Of a DNA stretch of 64,000 nt, positions 21,031 through 29,683 are shown piece by piece. The stretch comes from Sporosarcina sp. FSL K6-2383 (GTDB lineage: Bacteria; Bacillota; Bacilli; Bacillales_A; Planococcaceae): the NCBI RefSeq assembly GCF_038618305.1, contig NZ_CP152017.1:2271501-2335500 (forward strand), written 5' to 3'. The notes beneath the pieces are model-generated. The model was not told where the DNA came from. It saw nothing but the letters and a program-made list of their open reading frames with translations, and did no database searches. A program made the translations under genes and the position numbers. Position 1 is the stretch's first letter. Each line of letters starts with the position of its first letter.

Positions 21031-21741
21031 TCAAAAACCCGTAAAGTCCCCAAAAATCGGACTCAGTAAGCTGATGATGTACGTCATGCCATCAAAGAAC
21101 AACAGAATTCCGACTGCAATCATGATGTAACCACCAATTTTCATAATGATTCCACTAGATTTCCGAATCCAAGCAAGCCTTGTCACAAAGAATGATAAGA
21201 TGAAGAACGGTATTGCAAAACCAAGGACATAGGCTAGCATATATACCATACCAGATCCTGGATTGGCAGCAGCTAAGCTGATAATTACCCCGATGATAGG
21301 TCCGGAACATGGCGTCCAGCCCGCTGCAAATCCAAGTCCAATTAGCACGGACCCGAAGTAGCCAGAAGGTCTATTTTTAAACTGTAGCTTCTTTTCCTGC
21401 ATAAGAAACTTGGGTGTAAATAAACCCGCGATCATCACACCAAATAAGACAATGAAAATAGCTCCCACTTGCCTTAGAATTTCTTGATTTTCAATGAAGA
21501 ATCGACCTAGGAATGATGAACCAAAGCCAAGTACAACAAAAATAAGTGAAAAACCGATTAAAAAGAACAGTGTGTGTAACATCCCACTTTTGCTCATGCG
21601 TTTCGAATCTGATTTCAAATCATCTAGTGACATGCCTGTAATATACGAAAGAAATGCTGGATATAGTGGCAATGTACAAGGTGATATAAAACTTAAAAAT
21701 CCGGCGCCGAAAGCGAGAAATAGATTTAGGTCTGGTGCCAT
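21031..21741 (-). CDS. ccdA: Cytochrome c biogenesis / thiol-disulfide transporter CcdA
   Basis: 236 aa with six TM segments. It moves reducing equivalents across the membrane to extracytoplasmic thioredoxin-like proteins for cytochrome c maturation and, in spore formers, endospore cortex synthesis. The redox cysteines are in ISPCTLPLYPA (Cys22) and GWTPCSGP (Cys145). ATG start after AGAAGGGGAGAG. First gene of a ccdA-trx-ccdC operon. Confidence 0.95.
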   Translation of the reverse strand: MAPDLNLFLAFGAGFLSFISPCTLPLYPAFLSYITGMSLDDLKSDSKRMSKSGMLHTLFFLIGFSLIFVVLGFGSSFLGRFFIENQEILRQVGAIFIVLFGVMIAGLFTPKFLMQEKKLQFKNRPSGYFGSVLIGLGFAAGWTPCSGPIIGVIISLAAANPGSGMVYMLAYVLGFAIPFFILSFFVTRLAWIRKSSGIIMKIGGYIMIAVGILLFFDGMTYIISLLSPIFGDFTGF

Positions 21742-21842
21742 TATTCTCTCCCCTTCTATCTTTTCTGTCCTAATCGTATCAAAAGATGCGTCGGAATACG
21801 CCTAATTTGTCTGTGAACAGTTTATGACATTTTAACATCATA

Positions 21843-21970
21843 CACAATCAATTGCGCCTTGACGCGATTGCGTCCAGATTGCTCAATTCACTCCTTTCAA
21901 AATCTGTGACATCCGCCGAAGGCTTTACCTTAATTCAGCAGGGGTTTGGACCCCTGCTGAATTAAGGTAA
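21843..21970 (-). repeat. Dispersed element, copy 3 (upstream of ccdA)
   Basis: On the minus strand it starts with a long perfect hairpin, TACCTTAATTCAGCAGGGG closing with CCCCTGCTGAATTAAGGTA. AAAGCCTTCGGCGGATGTCA, CAGATTTTG, GTGAATTGAGC, AATCTGGACGCAATCGCGTC and GCAATTGAT follow. It is nearly collinear with copy 2 at 19985. It lies between the ABC exporter 3' end and ccdA, filling the 275-bp gap. Confidence 0.85.
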
Positions 21971-21972
21971 AG

Positions 21973-22007
21973 GGCCTACACGTTCCTCAAATAGGTTCGT
22001 GTAGGCC
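21973..22007. terminator. Hairpin at the end of the ABC exporter operon
   Basis: GGCCTACACG/CGTGTAGGCC, a 10-bp perfect stem directly after the exporter stop. The T-run on the minus strand is weak, and the adjacent repeat hairpin may help. Confidence 0.65.
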
Positions 22008-22016
22008 AATTGTATC

Positions 22017-23804
22017 TCAAACGATATCTTCTAAAATACCATTTTGCAGCAAATACATCTTATGATAGAGTCCTTTCTGCGTTAACAATTCCTGGTGCGT
22101 TCCACGTTCAACAATCTCTCCCTTATGAAGAACAAGTATCAGTTCTGCATCTTGAATCGTACTCAACCGGTGAGCAATGGCAATCGTTGTACGTCCTTTG
22201 CGCATCTTCTCCAAGCTTGCCTGGATTGCGACTTCTGTTTCTGTGTCAATGTTTGCTGTTGCTTCATCGAGAACAAGCACTTTTGGATTCGTTGCAATCG
22301 TCCGTGCGAACGCGACAAGCTGACGTTGACCGCTTGAAAAGGTCGAACCGCGCTCTGTCACTTTTTGTGCATATTTGTCAGGTAACCTTTCAATAAATTC
22401 ATTTGCCTGAACAAATTCAGCGGCCGCTCTCACTTCCGCAGAGGTCATCTCTTGATGATGCAAACGGATATTGCTTTCAATATCTCCGTAAAACAGGAAT
22501 GGATCTTGCAAAACTAGTCCCATTTTCTTGCGCAGTTCTTGCTTTGGAAACTCCTTCAATGAAATACCATCAATGTAGACTTCACCGCGCTCATATTCAT
22601 AAAAACGCATCAACAAATTGATGATAGAGCTTTTTCCGCTACCTGTATGTCCGACAAGGGCAACTGTTTCGCCCGCATTTGCGGTGAATGAAATGTTTTT
22701 CAACACATCCATTTTTCCATCATACGAAAACGTCACATCGCGAAATTCAATTTTCCCATCTTGTATTTCAGCATTACCGCTATCCTGTTGTTCCGGTTCC
22801 ATATCTGGATCATCCATCAATTTAAACACGCGGGATGCAGAAACAAGAGCTTGTTGGAAAATAGATAGCCGTTGCATTACTTGTTGAACAGGCTGGAAAA
22901 TGCGTCCAATTAATGTCGTGAATACATAAAGAATTCCCACTTCAATCGCATTGTCAAGTGACGAAAATCCGAAATAACCTAGGATGAAAACAATGGCTAC
23001 TGCATACAACAGGTCAATCGCGGGTCCTAGCAACACACTATCAAATTTAATATTGCGCATCCCCGCCCGGAAATGTTTTTCATTAATATCATCAAATTCG
23101 ATCTCTAATCGTTCTTCCTGTCTAAATGCTTGTACCATCCCCATGCCAGACAATGATTCAGCAATTTTAGCATTTAGTTGGCTTAAACGCTCACGAATAT
23201 CTTGATAAAAATCGGCACTGTAGCGTCGGTAAATGACAATGACTATTAAGAATAAAGGCAATAATATCAATGACATAAATGTTAGCTTGACATCTAGTGA
23301 AAATAAGGCAATATAAACACCGATTAAAACAAAAATGGCTTGTAAAAATGTCACAATGACACTAACGAACATTTCTTTGATAGATTCCGTATCGTTTGTA
23401 ACGCGCGACACGATACTTCCTGCTGGTGTTTTATCAAAATAACGCATGCCAAGCCCTTGGACTTTTGAAAATACGTCAATCCGCATTTGTTGAATAATTT
23501 TCAGGGCAATATCCTGGAAACGTATCAGTTGGAAATAAGACACCACGACGATAAACACTTGAATACTAATATAGACAATCGTGATAGTCATGATGGTATC
23601 CTTTGGGAAACTCATCGGTGTTAAATGATTGTCAATGAATCGTTGAATAATTAATGGCCCTATAATGCTACCAATCGTTGTAAATACTAACAAGGTGAGT
23701 GCAATGAGTATACTTTTCTTATGAGGGAGCGCGTAGCTTAATAGCCTTTTGAAGACCAACCACTGATCTTTCGCCGTTAGTTTTGGTTGTTTCTCCACTG
23801 ACAT
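22017..23804 (-). CDS. Heterodimeric ABC exporter, subunit with the catalytic Walker B glutamate
   Basis: 595 aa with six TM helices followed by an NBD. Walker A is GHTGSGKSS and Walker B VLVLDEAT has the catalytic Glu. The signature is FSSGQ instead of LSGGQ. Together with its partner this makes one full and one degenerate ATP site, as in the BmrC/BmrD, YfiBC and YknUV type multidrug exporters. The substrate is unknown. Its ATG overlaps the partner's stop (TAATG). Confidence 0.9.
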   Translation of the reverse strand: MSVEKQPKLTAKDQWLVFKRLLSYALPHKKSILIALTLLVFTTIGSIIGPLIIQRFIDNHLTPMSFPKDTIMTITIVYISIQVFIVVVSYFQLIRFQDIALKIIQQMRIDVFSKVQGLGMRYFDKTPAGSIVSRVTNDTESIKEMFVSVIVTFLQAIFVLIGVYIALFSLDVKLTFMSLILLPLFLIVIVIYRRYSADFYQDIRERLSQLNAKIAESLSGMGMVQAFRQEERLEIEFDDINEKHFRAGMRNIKFDSVLLGPAIDLLYAVAIVFILGYFGFSSLDNAIEVGILYVFTTLIGRIFQPVQQVMQRLSIFQQALVSASRVFKLMDDPDMEPEQQDSGNAEIQDGKIEFRDVTFSYDGKMDVLKNISFTANAGETVALVGHTGSGKSSIINLLMRFYEYERGEVYIDGISLKEFPKQELRKKMGLVLQDPFLFYGDIESNIRLHHQEMTSAEVRAAAEFVQANEFIERLPDKYAQKVTERGSTFSSGQRQLVAFARTIATNPKVLVLDEATANIDTETEVAIQASLEKMRKGRTTIAIAHRLSTIQDAELILVLHKGEIVERGTHQELLTQKGLYHKMYLLQNGILEDIV

Positions 23805-25558
23805 TACTCCTCACCTCCTTGTTCAACAAGCACTTCTAATTGTTGTAAATCATACATTTCTTTATATTTCCCATCCATTTCGATTAATTCCTCATGCGTA
23901 CCCGCCTCAACGATTGTTCCTTCGTCTAGGACGATAATCTTATGTGCATGTTGAATGGCGCTTAAACGATGCGATGTAATAATCGTCGTTTCGCCTGTCC
24001 GTGTTTGTTTAAGTGATTCCAAAATCGCTTCTTCTGTTTTAGCATCAACTGCCGATAATGAATCATCCAAAATCAATAATTCTGGTTCCATAATCAATGC
24101 ACGTGCAATGGAGACCCGTTGCTTTTGACCACCTGAAAGCGATACGCCACGTTCTCCGACCACAGTGTCATAACCTTCCGTAAACCCTAAAATGTCGTCG
24201 TGGATATGCGCAAGTCGTGCCGCCTCATAAATCTTCTCCGTCGCAATCTTAGGATTGGTAAACGCAATATTTTCAGAAAGCGTTGTGGAGAATAAGAAGT
24301 GATCTTGTGGTACATAACCAATAGATTCCCGTAAACGTTGCTGCTTGTACTGATTGATGGGATTATCACCATACACAACGCTTCCTTTGTATCCTTCAAA
24401 TTCTCTGAGCAATAATTTCAGGATTGCCGTTTTCCCTGAGCCTGTCTTCCCTACAATCCCCATCGTTTCTCCCCGTTTCAACGTGAAGTGAACATTATTC
24501 AAGGCGGGACGCTCATCCTCAGGGAATTTGAATTCATCTATATCGAAATAGAGATCGCCTTCCGGTCTTTTATCGATCGCACCGGGTAAGTCTTTGATTT
24601 CTGGTTCTATAGACAATAATTCCTTAATTCTGCTGTAAGAAGCATTTCCGCGTTCCACTATATTGAAAAGGAACCCAAATGCCAACATCGGCCAAACGAG
24701 AAGACCCAGATATGTACTAAACGCCACCATATCACCAATAGACATTTCGTCCGCTATGATAAACTTTGTTCCGAAAAAGAAGGATAAAATATACGAAATC
24801 GCAAAGATTCCTGTAATCGTTGGATCGAATAAAGCATCAATTTTGGCGACACGCATATTTTTAGCGACAACATCGGTCGATAAATTTGTGAAATCCTCAA
24901 TATCTTCCTGTTGCTGGCCAAATGTTTTGATGACCTTAATACCAGATATACTTTCCTGTGTCTTGTCATTCAAATTAGAAAAAGCTTCTTGTGCAAATCG
25001 GAATCGTTTACGTAACAATTTTCCATAATAGCCCGTCATAAAAATCATAAACGGTAGCGGAATGAGGGCAATCAATGTTAATTTCCAGTTGATGGTGATG
25101 GCCATTGTCAATATAACCAATCCACCCGTTGAAATGGAATCAACAAGTGTTAATACCCCCATGCCTGCAGTTTGCTGCACAGCATTAATATCATTCGTTG
25201 CATGGGCCATTAAATCCCCCACCCGCCTTTTTTGGTAGAAAGACGGTGACATTCTCGTGAAATGATTGAATAATTTTTCGCGCATCGTTCGGGATAATAG
25301 AACGGCTGAACCAAAAATCATCACACGCCAGTAAAAACGTGCAACATACATGAGTGCGCCTGCCACTCCCAAGATCACAAGCCATTTTGTCAATCCCGTA
25401 GCCGTCAATTCGCCTACTGTAATATCATCGACAATAATCCCGATGATTTTCGGTGGCAAAAGCTGCAAGAGCGATACGAATACAAGCATGACAACCCCAA
25501 ATATATATTGCTTTTTTTGTTGTTTAAAAAACCAACTCAGTTGTACTAAGACTTTCAC
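23804..25558 (-). CDS. Heterodimeric ABC exporter, subunit with degenerate Walker B
   Basis: 584 aa, six TM helices plus NBD. Walker A is GKTGSGKTA and the signature LSGGQ is canonical, but Walker B reads LLILDDS with Asp in place of the catalytic Glu, as in BmrC (YheI) and TM287-type subunits. GTG start at 25558 after AGGGGAAGTCAA. First gene of a two-gene operon. Likely a lipid or drug exporter. Confidence 0.9.
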   Translation of the reverse strand: MKVLVQLSWFFKQQKKQYIFGVVMLVFVSLLQLLPPKIIGIIVDDITVGELTATGLTKWLVILGVAGALMYVARFYWRVMIFGSAVLLSRTMREKLFNHFTRMSPSFYQKRRVGDLMAHATNDINAVQQTAGMGVLTLVDSISTGGLVILTMAITINWKLTLIALIPLPFMIFMTGYYGKLLRKRFRFAQEAFSNLNDKTQESISGIKVIKTFGQQQEDIEDFTNLSTDVVAKNMRVAKIDALFDPTITGIFAISYILSFFFGTKFIIADEMSIGDMVAFSTYLGLLVWPMLAFGFLFNIVERGNASYSRIKELLSIEPEIKDLPGAIDKRPEGDLYFDIDEFKFPEDERPALNNVHFTLKRGETMGIVGKTGSGKTAILKLLLREFEGYKGSVVYGDNPINQYKQQRLRESIGYVPQDHFLFSTTLSENIAFTNPKIATEKIYEAARLAHIHDDILGFTEGYDTVVGERGVSLSGGQKQRVSIARALIMEPELLILDDSLSAVDAKTEEAILESLKQTRTGETTIITSHRLSAIQHAHKIIVLDEGTIVEAGTHEELIEMDGKYKEMYDLQQLEVLVEQGGEE

Positions 25559-25587
25559 TTGACTTCCCCTACTTTTCTTTAAAAATC

Positions 25588-25663
25588 AATTTATGCCTCG
25601 GCCTAATTACATCCGAATTTTGAAACAGCAGGGAGTTTAGATTCCCACTGATTCAAATTGCCC
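25588..25663 (-). repeat. Dispersed element, copy 4 (truncated, upstream of the ABC exporter)
   Basis: It keeps only the ends. On the minus strand there is a hairpin-like CAGTGGGAATCTAAACTCCCTG, then TTCAAAATTCGGATGTAATT and AGGCCGAGGCATAAATT. The central GGCGGATGTCAC block is missing. The rest of 25559-25806 shows no other feature. Confidence 0.6.
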
Positions 25664-25806
25664 TTTGAATAGTTTAGCAAATGTCTGAACAATAGAAAAG
25701 GTCCGAGTTTTAAATTATTCGGATTTCGAAATAATAACAGTAATATAACTCGTGATAAAACCATATAGTGAAGGTGATGAGTCTAGTTAATTATTGGAGG
25801 GATAAA

Positions 25807-26256
25807 ATGCAGAAACTTCTTTACCCACTTTGGATTCTTGGAATCGTACTACTATCAGCTTGTTCGTATGATAGCGAAAAAGCAGTAAAAAACGGAGATG
25901 TCATTAATATGAACGGCCCCGTTTATAACTTTCCAAACTTTGAATTATTCTTGGACAGTATTGAATCGGATAAGCGGGATTCAATACGGATTGCGAATTA
26001 CACGCTCGAGGGGGATCCGACACTTTATAATTTGACTTTTGATGGTTCATTAATCCATTTTGAAATTGATCGCTCTAAAAATAACAACAGAGGAAATGAT
26101 CCTGCCAAGGTTACTATGACCTGTACGAATCTTGTCACAGGGGATGGTCAACAAGTGCTTACATATACTCTGGAAGGCTGCAATCAGGATTCATTGTCTG
26201 AAGGCTTCATGCTATTAACTGTCTTGAAAGAGCAAATAGACGAGCATGAACACTAA
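25807..26256 (+). CDS. DUF4362-family lipoprotein
   Basis: 149 aa. Signal peptide with lipobox LLSAC at residues 15-19, then the DUF4362 pattern: AVKNGDVINMNGPVYN, RIANYTLEGDPTLYNLTFDG and, near the end, CTNLVTGDGQQVLTYTLEGC with two cysteines that may pair. Function unknown. The start at 25807 has GGAGGGATAAA in front; the upstream in-frame ATG is rejected. Convergent with yolD. Confidence 0.85.
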   Translation: MQKLLYPLWILGIVLLSACSYDSEKAVKNGDVINMNGPVYNFPNFELFLDSIESDKRDSIRIANYTLEGDPTLYNLTFDGSLIHFEIDRSKNNNRGNDPAKVTMTCTNLVTGDGQQVLTYTLEGCNQDSLSEGFMLLTVLKEQIDEHEH

Positions 26257-26262
26257 GCGTAA

Positions 26263-26598
26263 TCAATCGAGCGTAACCGTTTCAATTCCCACAATGGTGT
26301 TCAACAATAGCTTCTGCATAGTTAACCCATCCGTTACATAAATGAGCTGGGCCTGTTCATCTAGCTTAGTTAAGGTACCTGTTATATCAGCAAGCATCCC
26401 CTTGTTCCAGGTCTTGACTCGAATTTCACACTGCGATTGGTAAGCAATAGCTAACTGCTGTTGAAACTCTTGCAACGTCCATTCGTCTATATCCGGTTTT
26501 TCTTCGTAGCCATCTTCCCCAACCCACTCACGTAGCTTGGTCAAGTGTTCCGGTAACATCATCGCTGTCCATTTGATATGCCCGCGATCACGAATCAT
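26263..26598 (-). CDS. YolD-like protein (partner of Y-family polymerases)
   Basis: 111 aa, the YolD family: DRGHIKWTAMMLPEHLTKL near the start and WNKGMLADITGTLTKLD towards the end. In Bacillus, YolD/YqzH-type proteins are encoded next to UmuC/UvrX polymerases and are damage-inducible. Here the polymerase of that type lies 4.3 kb away on the same strand. The start at 26598 follows GAAAGGAGG. A LexA-like palindrome overlaps its promoter. Confidence 0.85.
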   Translation of the reverse strand: MIRDRGHIKWTAMMLPEHLTKLREWVGEDGYEEKPDIDEWTLQEFQQQLAIAYQSQCEIRVKTWNKGMLADITGTLTKLDEQAQLIYVTDGLTMQKLLLNTIVGIETVTLD

Positions 26599-26625
26599 TT
26601 GCACGTCCTCCTTTCCATCATGCAA

Positions 26626-26669
26626 GAACATTAGTTCTTATTATAAATGTATTTATATACTTTTGGCAA
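26626..26669 (-). promoter_or_regulatory. yolD promoter with LexA-like operator
   Basis: On the minus strand TTGCCA (26664-26669) and TATAAT (26640-26645) are 18 bp apart. The palindrome AAGAAC-TAAT-GTTCTT directly follows (core 26626-26637). The arms match the Bacillus SOS box GAAC/GTTC perfectly, though the central four bases deviate from RNRY. The site would block initiation. Confidence 0.55.
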
Positions 26670-26771
26670 GGTATTGTTTATGAGCTGTTATCACACAAAA
26701 ATGAATTCAAACATACCCTGTATAAATGTGCTAATCACGCATATTTGAGATTATGAAGGAAGGATGTACTT

Positions 26772-27395
26772 ATGGGTTCAACTACCGATTACACGTCACC
26801 AGCAACACAGTTCACTTTTGATATGAATAACAGTCCGCTTTTCAAAAAAGATAATCAAAATTTTATTAACGTACTTGGTATCGACCAATTAAACACGCTA
26901 GAAAATGTGTCTTTACTTGATATTTTTCTTAACGCTGGGAATGTTATTGAGCCCCATTACCACCAACATGCTGCAGAGCTACTTTATTGTATTTCCGGAG
27001 CTGTTACTGTGTCATTACTCAACCCTTTTACAAAGCAAATTCAAGATTATCCGATTACACCCGGACAGGTAGCAAACGTACCCCAGGGCTGGTGGCATTA
27101 CATGGTATCCACGGCTGATGACACTCATTTTCTTGGGATTTTTAATGCACCTACTCCAGAAGTAATTTTAGGCTCTGACCTTTTAACACTAACGCCTGCA
27201 AATATTATGGCGCACACCTATTGTCTTGATGAAAATCAATGGGAAAAAGCAATTGCTCCCATTAAGCCATCCACATTTATTGGACCGCCTATCGATTGCA
27301 ATAGAGCAAATGACAACAGCACCTATCAATACATCAATCAAATGCATCCATATACTCATCAAAATTCTCTCAACCCTCAGTACTTCGATAATTAA
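26772..27395 (+). CDS. Cupin-domain protein (germin / oxalate decarboxylase-like)
   Basis: 207 aa with one cupin barrel. Motif 1 is EPHYHQHAAELLYCISG (two His and one Glu as metal ligands) and motif 2 is PQGWWHYMVS with the fourth His. The C-terminal 60 residues are Asn/Gln/His-rich. The single-domain form resembles the cupin proteins of unknown function in Bacillus and Lysinibacillus rather than the bicupin oxalate decarboxylases. A metal-dependent enzyme or a surface/spore protein are both possible. The ATG at 26772 follows GAAGGAAGGATG. Confidence 0.8.
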   Translation: MGSTTDYTSPATQFTFDMNNSPLFKKDNQNFINVLGIDQLNTLENVSLLDIFLNAGNVIEPHYHQHAAELLYCISGAVTVSLLNPFTKQIQDYPITPGQVANVPQGWWHYMVSTADDTHFLGIFNAPTPEVILGSDLLTLTPANIMAHTYCLDENQWEKAIAPIKPSTFIGPPIDCNRANDNSTYQYINQMHPYTHQNSLNPQYFDN

Positions 27396-27502
27396 TCAAC
27401 AATTCAGCCAGTGGGATCAAAATCTAAATTCCCTACACCTATCGCAACGAACTTGAAATTCGGAAGTACACAACGTATACTAGTAGTGAAGTAGCATATA
27501 TT

Positions 27503-27539
27503 AAAAAGACCGTCTGATGTGCAACCATCAAACGGCTTT
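27503..27539 (-). terminator. Terminator of the holin-like toxin transcript
   Basis: On the minus strand GCCGTTTGATG pairs with CATCAGACGGT and is followed by TCTTTTT. It ends the transcript containing the 27-aa toxin gene. Confidence 0.7.
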
Positions 27540-27584
27540 GCAATAAAATAGTATCGCTTCAAAGGCGATCAGCAAACTCTACAG

Positions 27585-27626
27585 AATAATCCGCTCATTT
27601 GCTTGGAGGCTCAAGGGCGGGTTATT
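27585..27626 (-). ncRNA. Structured 3' region of a type I toxin mRNA (hairpin over the stop codon)
   Basis: On the minus strand AATAACCCGC pairs with GCGGATTATT around a loop of about 22 nt. The stem includes the toxin stop codon. In the TxpA/BsrG-like families this region is where the antisense antitoxin pairs. I did not find a convincing promoter for the antitoxin. Confidence 0.5.
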
Positions 27627-27705
27627 TCTTTTGTGATAATGCGATGACAGCAACGATTAGGCTACCGAAGCTAATCATAAGAACAATTGCTTGAAACACG
27701 CTCAC
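27622..27705 (-). CDS. Putative holin-like type I toxin, 27 aa
   Basis: The short frame encodes one hydrophobic helix with the pattern LMISFGSLIVAVIALSQKK, which is the hallmark of the annotated 'putative holin-like toxin' peptides of Bacillales and Lactobacillales (type I toxin-antitoxin systems). The GTG start at 27705 follows GGAAGGGGGTG at 6 nt spacing. A TATAAT promoter lies about 95 bp upstream, and a structured 3' region and terminator follow. It would act at the membrane when the antitoxin RNA is lost. Confidence 0.7.
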   Translation of the reverse strand: MSVFQAIVLMISFGSLIVAVIALSQKK

Positions 27706-27799
27706 ATACAACACCCCCTTCCGTCAGGCGAATAGACCATGACTAGAACAAGAAACAGGAGTGCTGATTCCCCTTGAATCCCTATTTAATTGCTCTTAC

Positions 27800-27805
27800 A
27801 TTATA
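27800..27805 (-). promoter_or_regulatory. -10 box of the toxin gene
   Basis: A perfect TATAAT on the minus strand gives a leader of about 90 nt. The leader contains a GATTC/GAATC hairpin that could hide the ribosome binding site. The -35 is weak (TAGACA at 19 bp). Apart from this promoter and the terminator at 27901, the 323 bp between the toxin and the S66 gene hold nothing that I can identify. Confidence 0.45.
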
Positions 27806-27900
27806 CCACACATACGTTCCCATCTGTCTATTTATATATAATTCCCTTCATAAAGATTACCAATTATTCATGTGTAATAAAACTAAAATATTACTAATAA

Positions 27901-27945
27901 GTAAAATAAAGCATCTCTCGAATACCGAGGATGCTTTATTTTATT
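27901..27945. terminator. Bidirectional terminator
   Basis: AAAATAAAGCATC/GATGCTTTATTTT with an extra CTCG/CGAG pair, about 85 bp after the S66 peptidase gene. Confidence 0.85.
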
Positions 27946-28028
27946 GAACGAAAAAAGTCTTATGCTTGGTTAGAGTTCATAATTTTTTCATATTTCGATA
28001 AGTAAATCTGGCCAAACCAACGATATCA

Positions 28029-29021
28029 TCAAATCCACTTTTCTGTTAAATACACCTTCTTATTCGTTGCATCCAATGCGACATTGCGCCCGATTGGCAT
28101 CGGATGCATAGGATGTGTATGACATGCATCGAATTCCGCAAGCACCGGAATGGTCACATCATCTAGTATTTCTAACAGCACTTCATATGGCTTACGACCC
28201 GTTCCTAAATCGTCAAAGCATTCATGTTTCCCTAAAATAATACCGCCTACTTTATCCAAAATACCACTCAATTTGAGCATGGCAAAGTTTTTTTCGATAA
28301 TAGCTGTATCTTTAGCACAGTCCTCAATTAACAGGATGTCACCTTGTTGAATCTCAGGCATATATGGGCTACTTAACATGCCATACATGGCATTCAAATT
28401 ACCGCCAATCAATCTTCCTTCCGCTCGACCATCCATGACAGTAATCCATTCATTTTTATATAACATTTTTTCCTTTGTTTTCGTTTCCCAATTCACTGCC
28501 TCGTCTGACCAAAATGAGGGCATTGGAATTTCGTAAGGTAGACTTTGCGATGTCATAAAGATATTTTCAAAATAGCGATAGGTATCCTCGACAAGTGGTT
28601 CAAATTCACCGAATGACGGAATCAAAGCTGGTCCATAAAAAGTTGGAATCCCTGTTTTGGCATATAAACTCAATAATACTGCGGTTGCATCAGAATAACC
28701 CACGACTATTTTAGGGTTGGCTTTAAATGCTTCGTAATCAATATAAGGCAATATACTATTTGAATTTGTACCTCCAATTGTAGACATAATAAGTTTAATA
28801 GCAGGATTTCGTAGTAATTCGTTTAGTTCTGCTGCTCTTTCTTTGGGCGTGCCCGCACGATAAGTATCTATTTTTCCTGTTAAATTTCCTTCTACGATTT
28901 CAAATCCCTTACTTGCTAAAAATCGTTTACTTCTCTCAAATCGTAGCTGTGCAGTAACTGTCGCGGGTGCCGATGGCGAAAAGATTCCTATTTGATCACC
29001 TGGTTGCAAGTATTGAAACAT
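28029..29021 (-). CDS. S66-family LD-carboxypeptidase / MccF-like peptidase
   Basis: 330 aa, the usual length. The N-terminal motif GDQIGIFSPSAP, the nucleophile in VVGYSDATA (Ser110), the GRLIGGNL segment with the likely catalytic Glu after it, and HTHPMHPMPIG with the catalytic His define the S66 family. Members trim muropeptides (LdcA) or inactivate microcin C7 (MccF, B. subtilis YocD-like). Which activity applies here is not clear. The mepB gene lies 29 bp upstream, probably as one operon. Confidence 0.85.
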   Translation of the reverse strand: MFQYLQPGDQIGIFSPSAPATVTAQLRFERSKRFLASKGFEIVEGNLTGKIDTYRAGTPKERAAELNELLRNPAIKLIMSTIGGTNSNSILPYIDYEAFKANPKIVVGYSDATAVLLSLYAKTGIPTFYGPALIPSFGEFEPLVEDTYRYFENIFMTSQSLPYEIPMPSFWSDEAVNWETKTKEKMLYKNEWITVMDGRAEGRLIGGNLNAMYGMLSSPYMPEIQQGDILLIEDCAKDTAIIEKNFAMLKLSGILDKVGGIILGKHECFDDLGTGRKPYEVLLEILDDVTIPVLAEFDACHTHPMHPMPIGRNVALDATNKKVYLTEKWI

Positions 29022-29050
29022 TTCATGACCCCTTTATTTGTATTTCCCTA

Positions 29051-29599
29051 CTAATGTTTCAGCTCATAAAACTTTTGAACACGCTCACAATCTATCGGTC
29101 TATTTGTAGGTATCTCCAAGAAATAGTTTATCTGCCAGTCCTGTGTTTTTTGAGCTTGGCGGCTCGTCGGCTTGTCCCAAGATGGATAGACACGGATAGC
29201 TCGTTTGCCACCTTGCCCATTTTCAGAGACGATATCATGATCACATAGCAAAGCTTTTGGAAAGACGAACTGACCAAAATTATCGCCTTCACGAACACTA
29301 ATCACGAATAAATCTACTGAATCTGATAAATCATATGGTTGGATTGGTCCCGCCTCACTTCTCTCCCATAACGTCACGAACTGCCCGACCTTTGTCGGCG
29401 TAATTTTAGCAACACGAAATCTAACGGAGAGGGTATTCACTCGATAGACATAGGCCCCATATTCCGCGTTTTGTGCCTCTATTAGTGGCTGAGAACACTC
29501 AAACCCACAAGGATTATAGATGAGTTCCTTAGTCGCAAGAAGGTCACTGTGAATAGCGACCGAGGAAGTCCAAGGATTTTCTGAAGTGTTTATATTCAT
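29051..29599 (-). CDS. MepB-family protein
   Basis: 182 aa. The run VRFRVAKITPTKVGQFVTLW followed by GPIQPYD is characteristic of the MepB family, named after the third gene of the S. aureus mepRAB efflux locus; its biochemical function is unknown. There is no MATE pump or MarR regulator nearby. The start at 29599 follows AATGGAGGATATAAGC; the longer frame to 29632 is rejected. It precedes the S66 peptidase gene on the same strand. Confidence 0.8.
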   Translation of the reverse strand: MNINTSENPWTSSVAIHSDLLATKELIYNPCGFECSQPLIEAQNAEYGAYVYRVNTLSVRFRVAKITPTKVGQFVTLWERSEAGPIQPYDLSDSVDLFVISVREGDNFGQFVFPKALLCDHDIVSENGQGGKRAIRVYPSWDKPTSRQAQKTQDWQINYFLEIPTNRPIDCERVQKFYELKH

Positions 29600-29683
29600 G
29601 CTTATATCCTCCATTTTAGTGGGCGAAGCCACGGATCATACAGTTTTCATATTCGCTAGAATCCATGACTATATGACCGAGCA

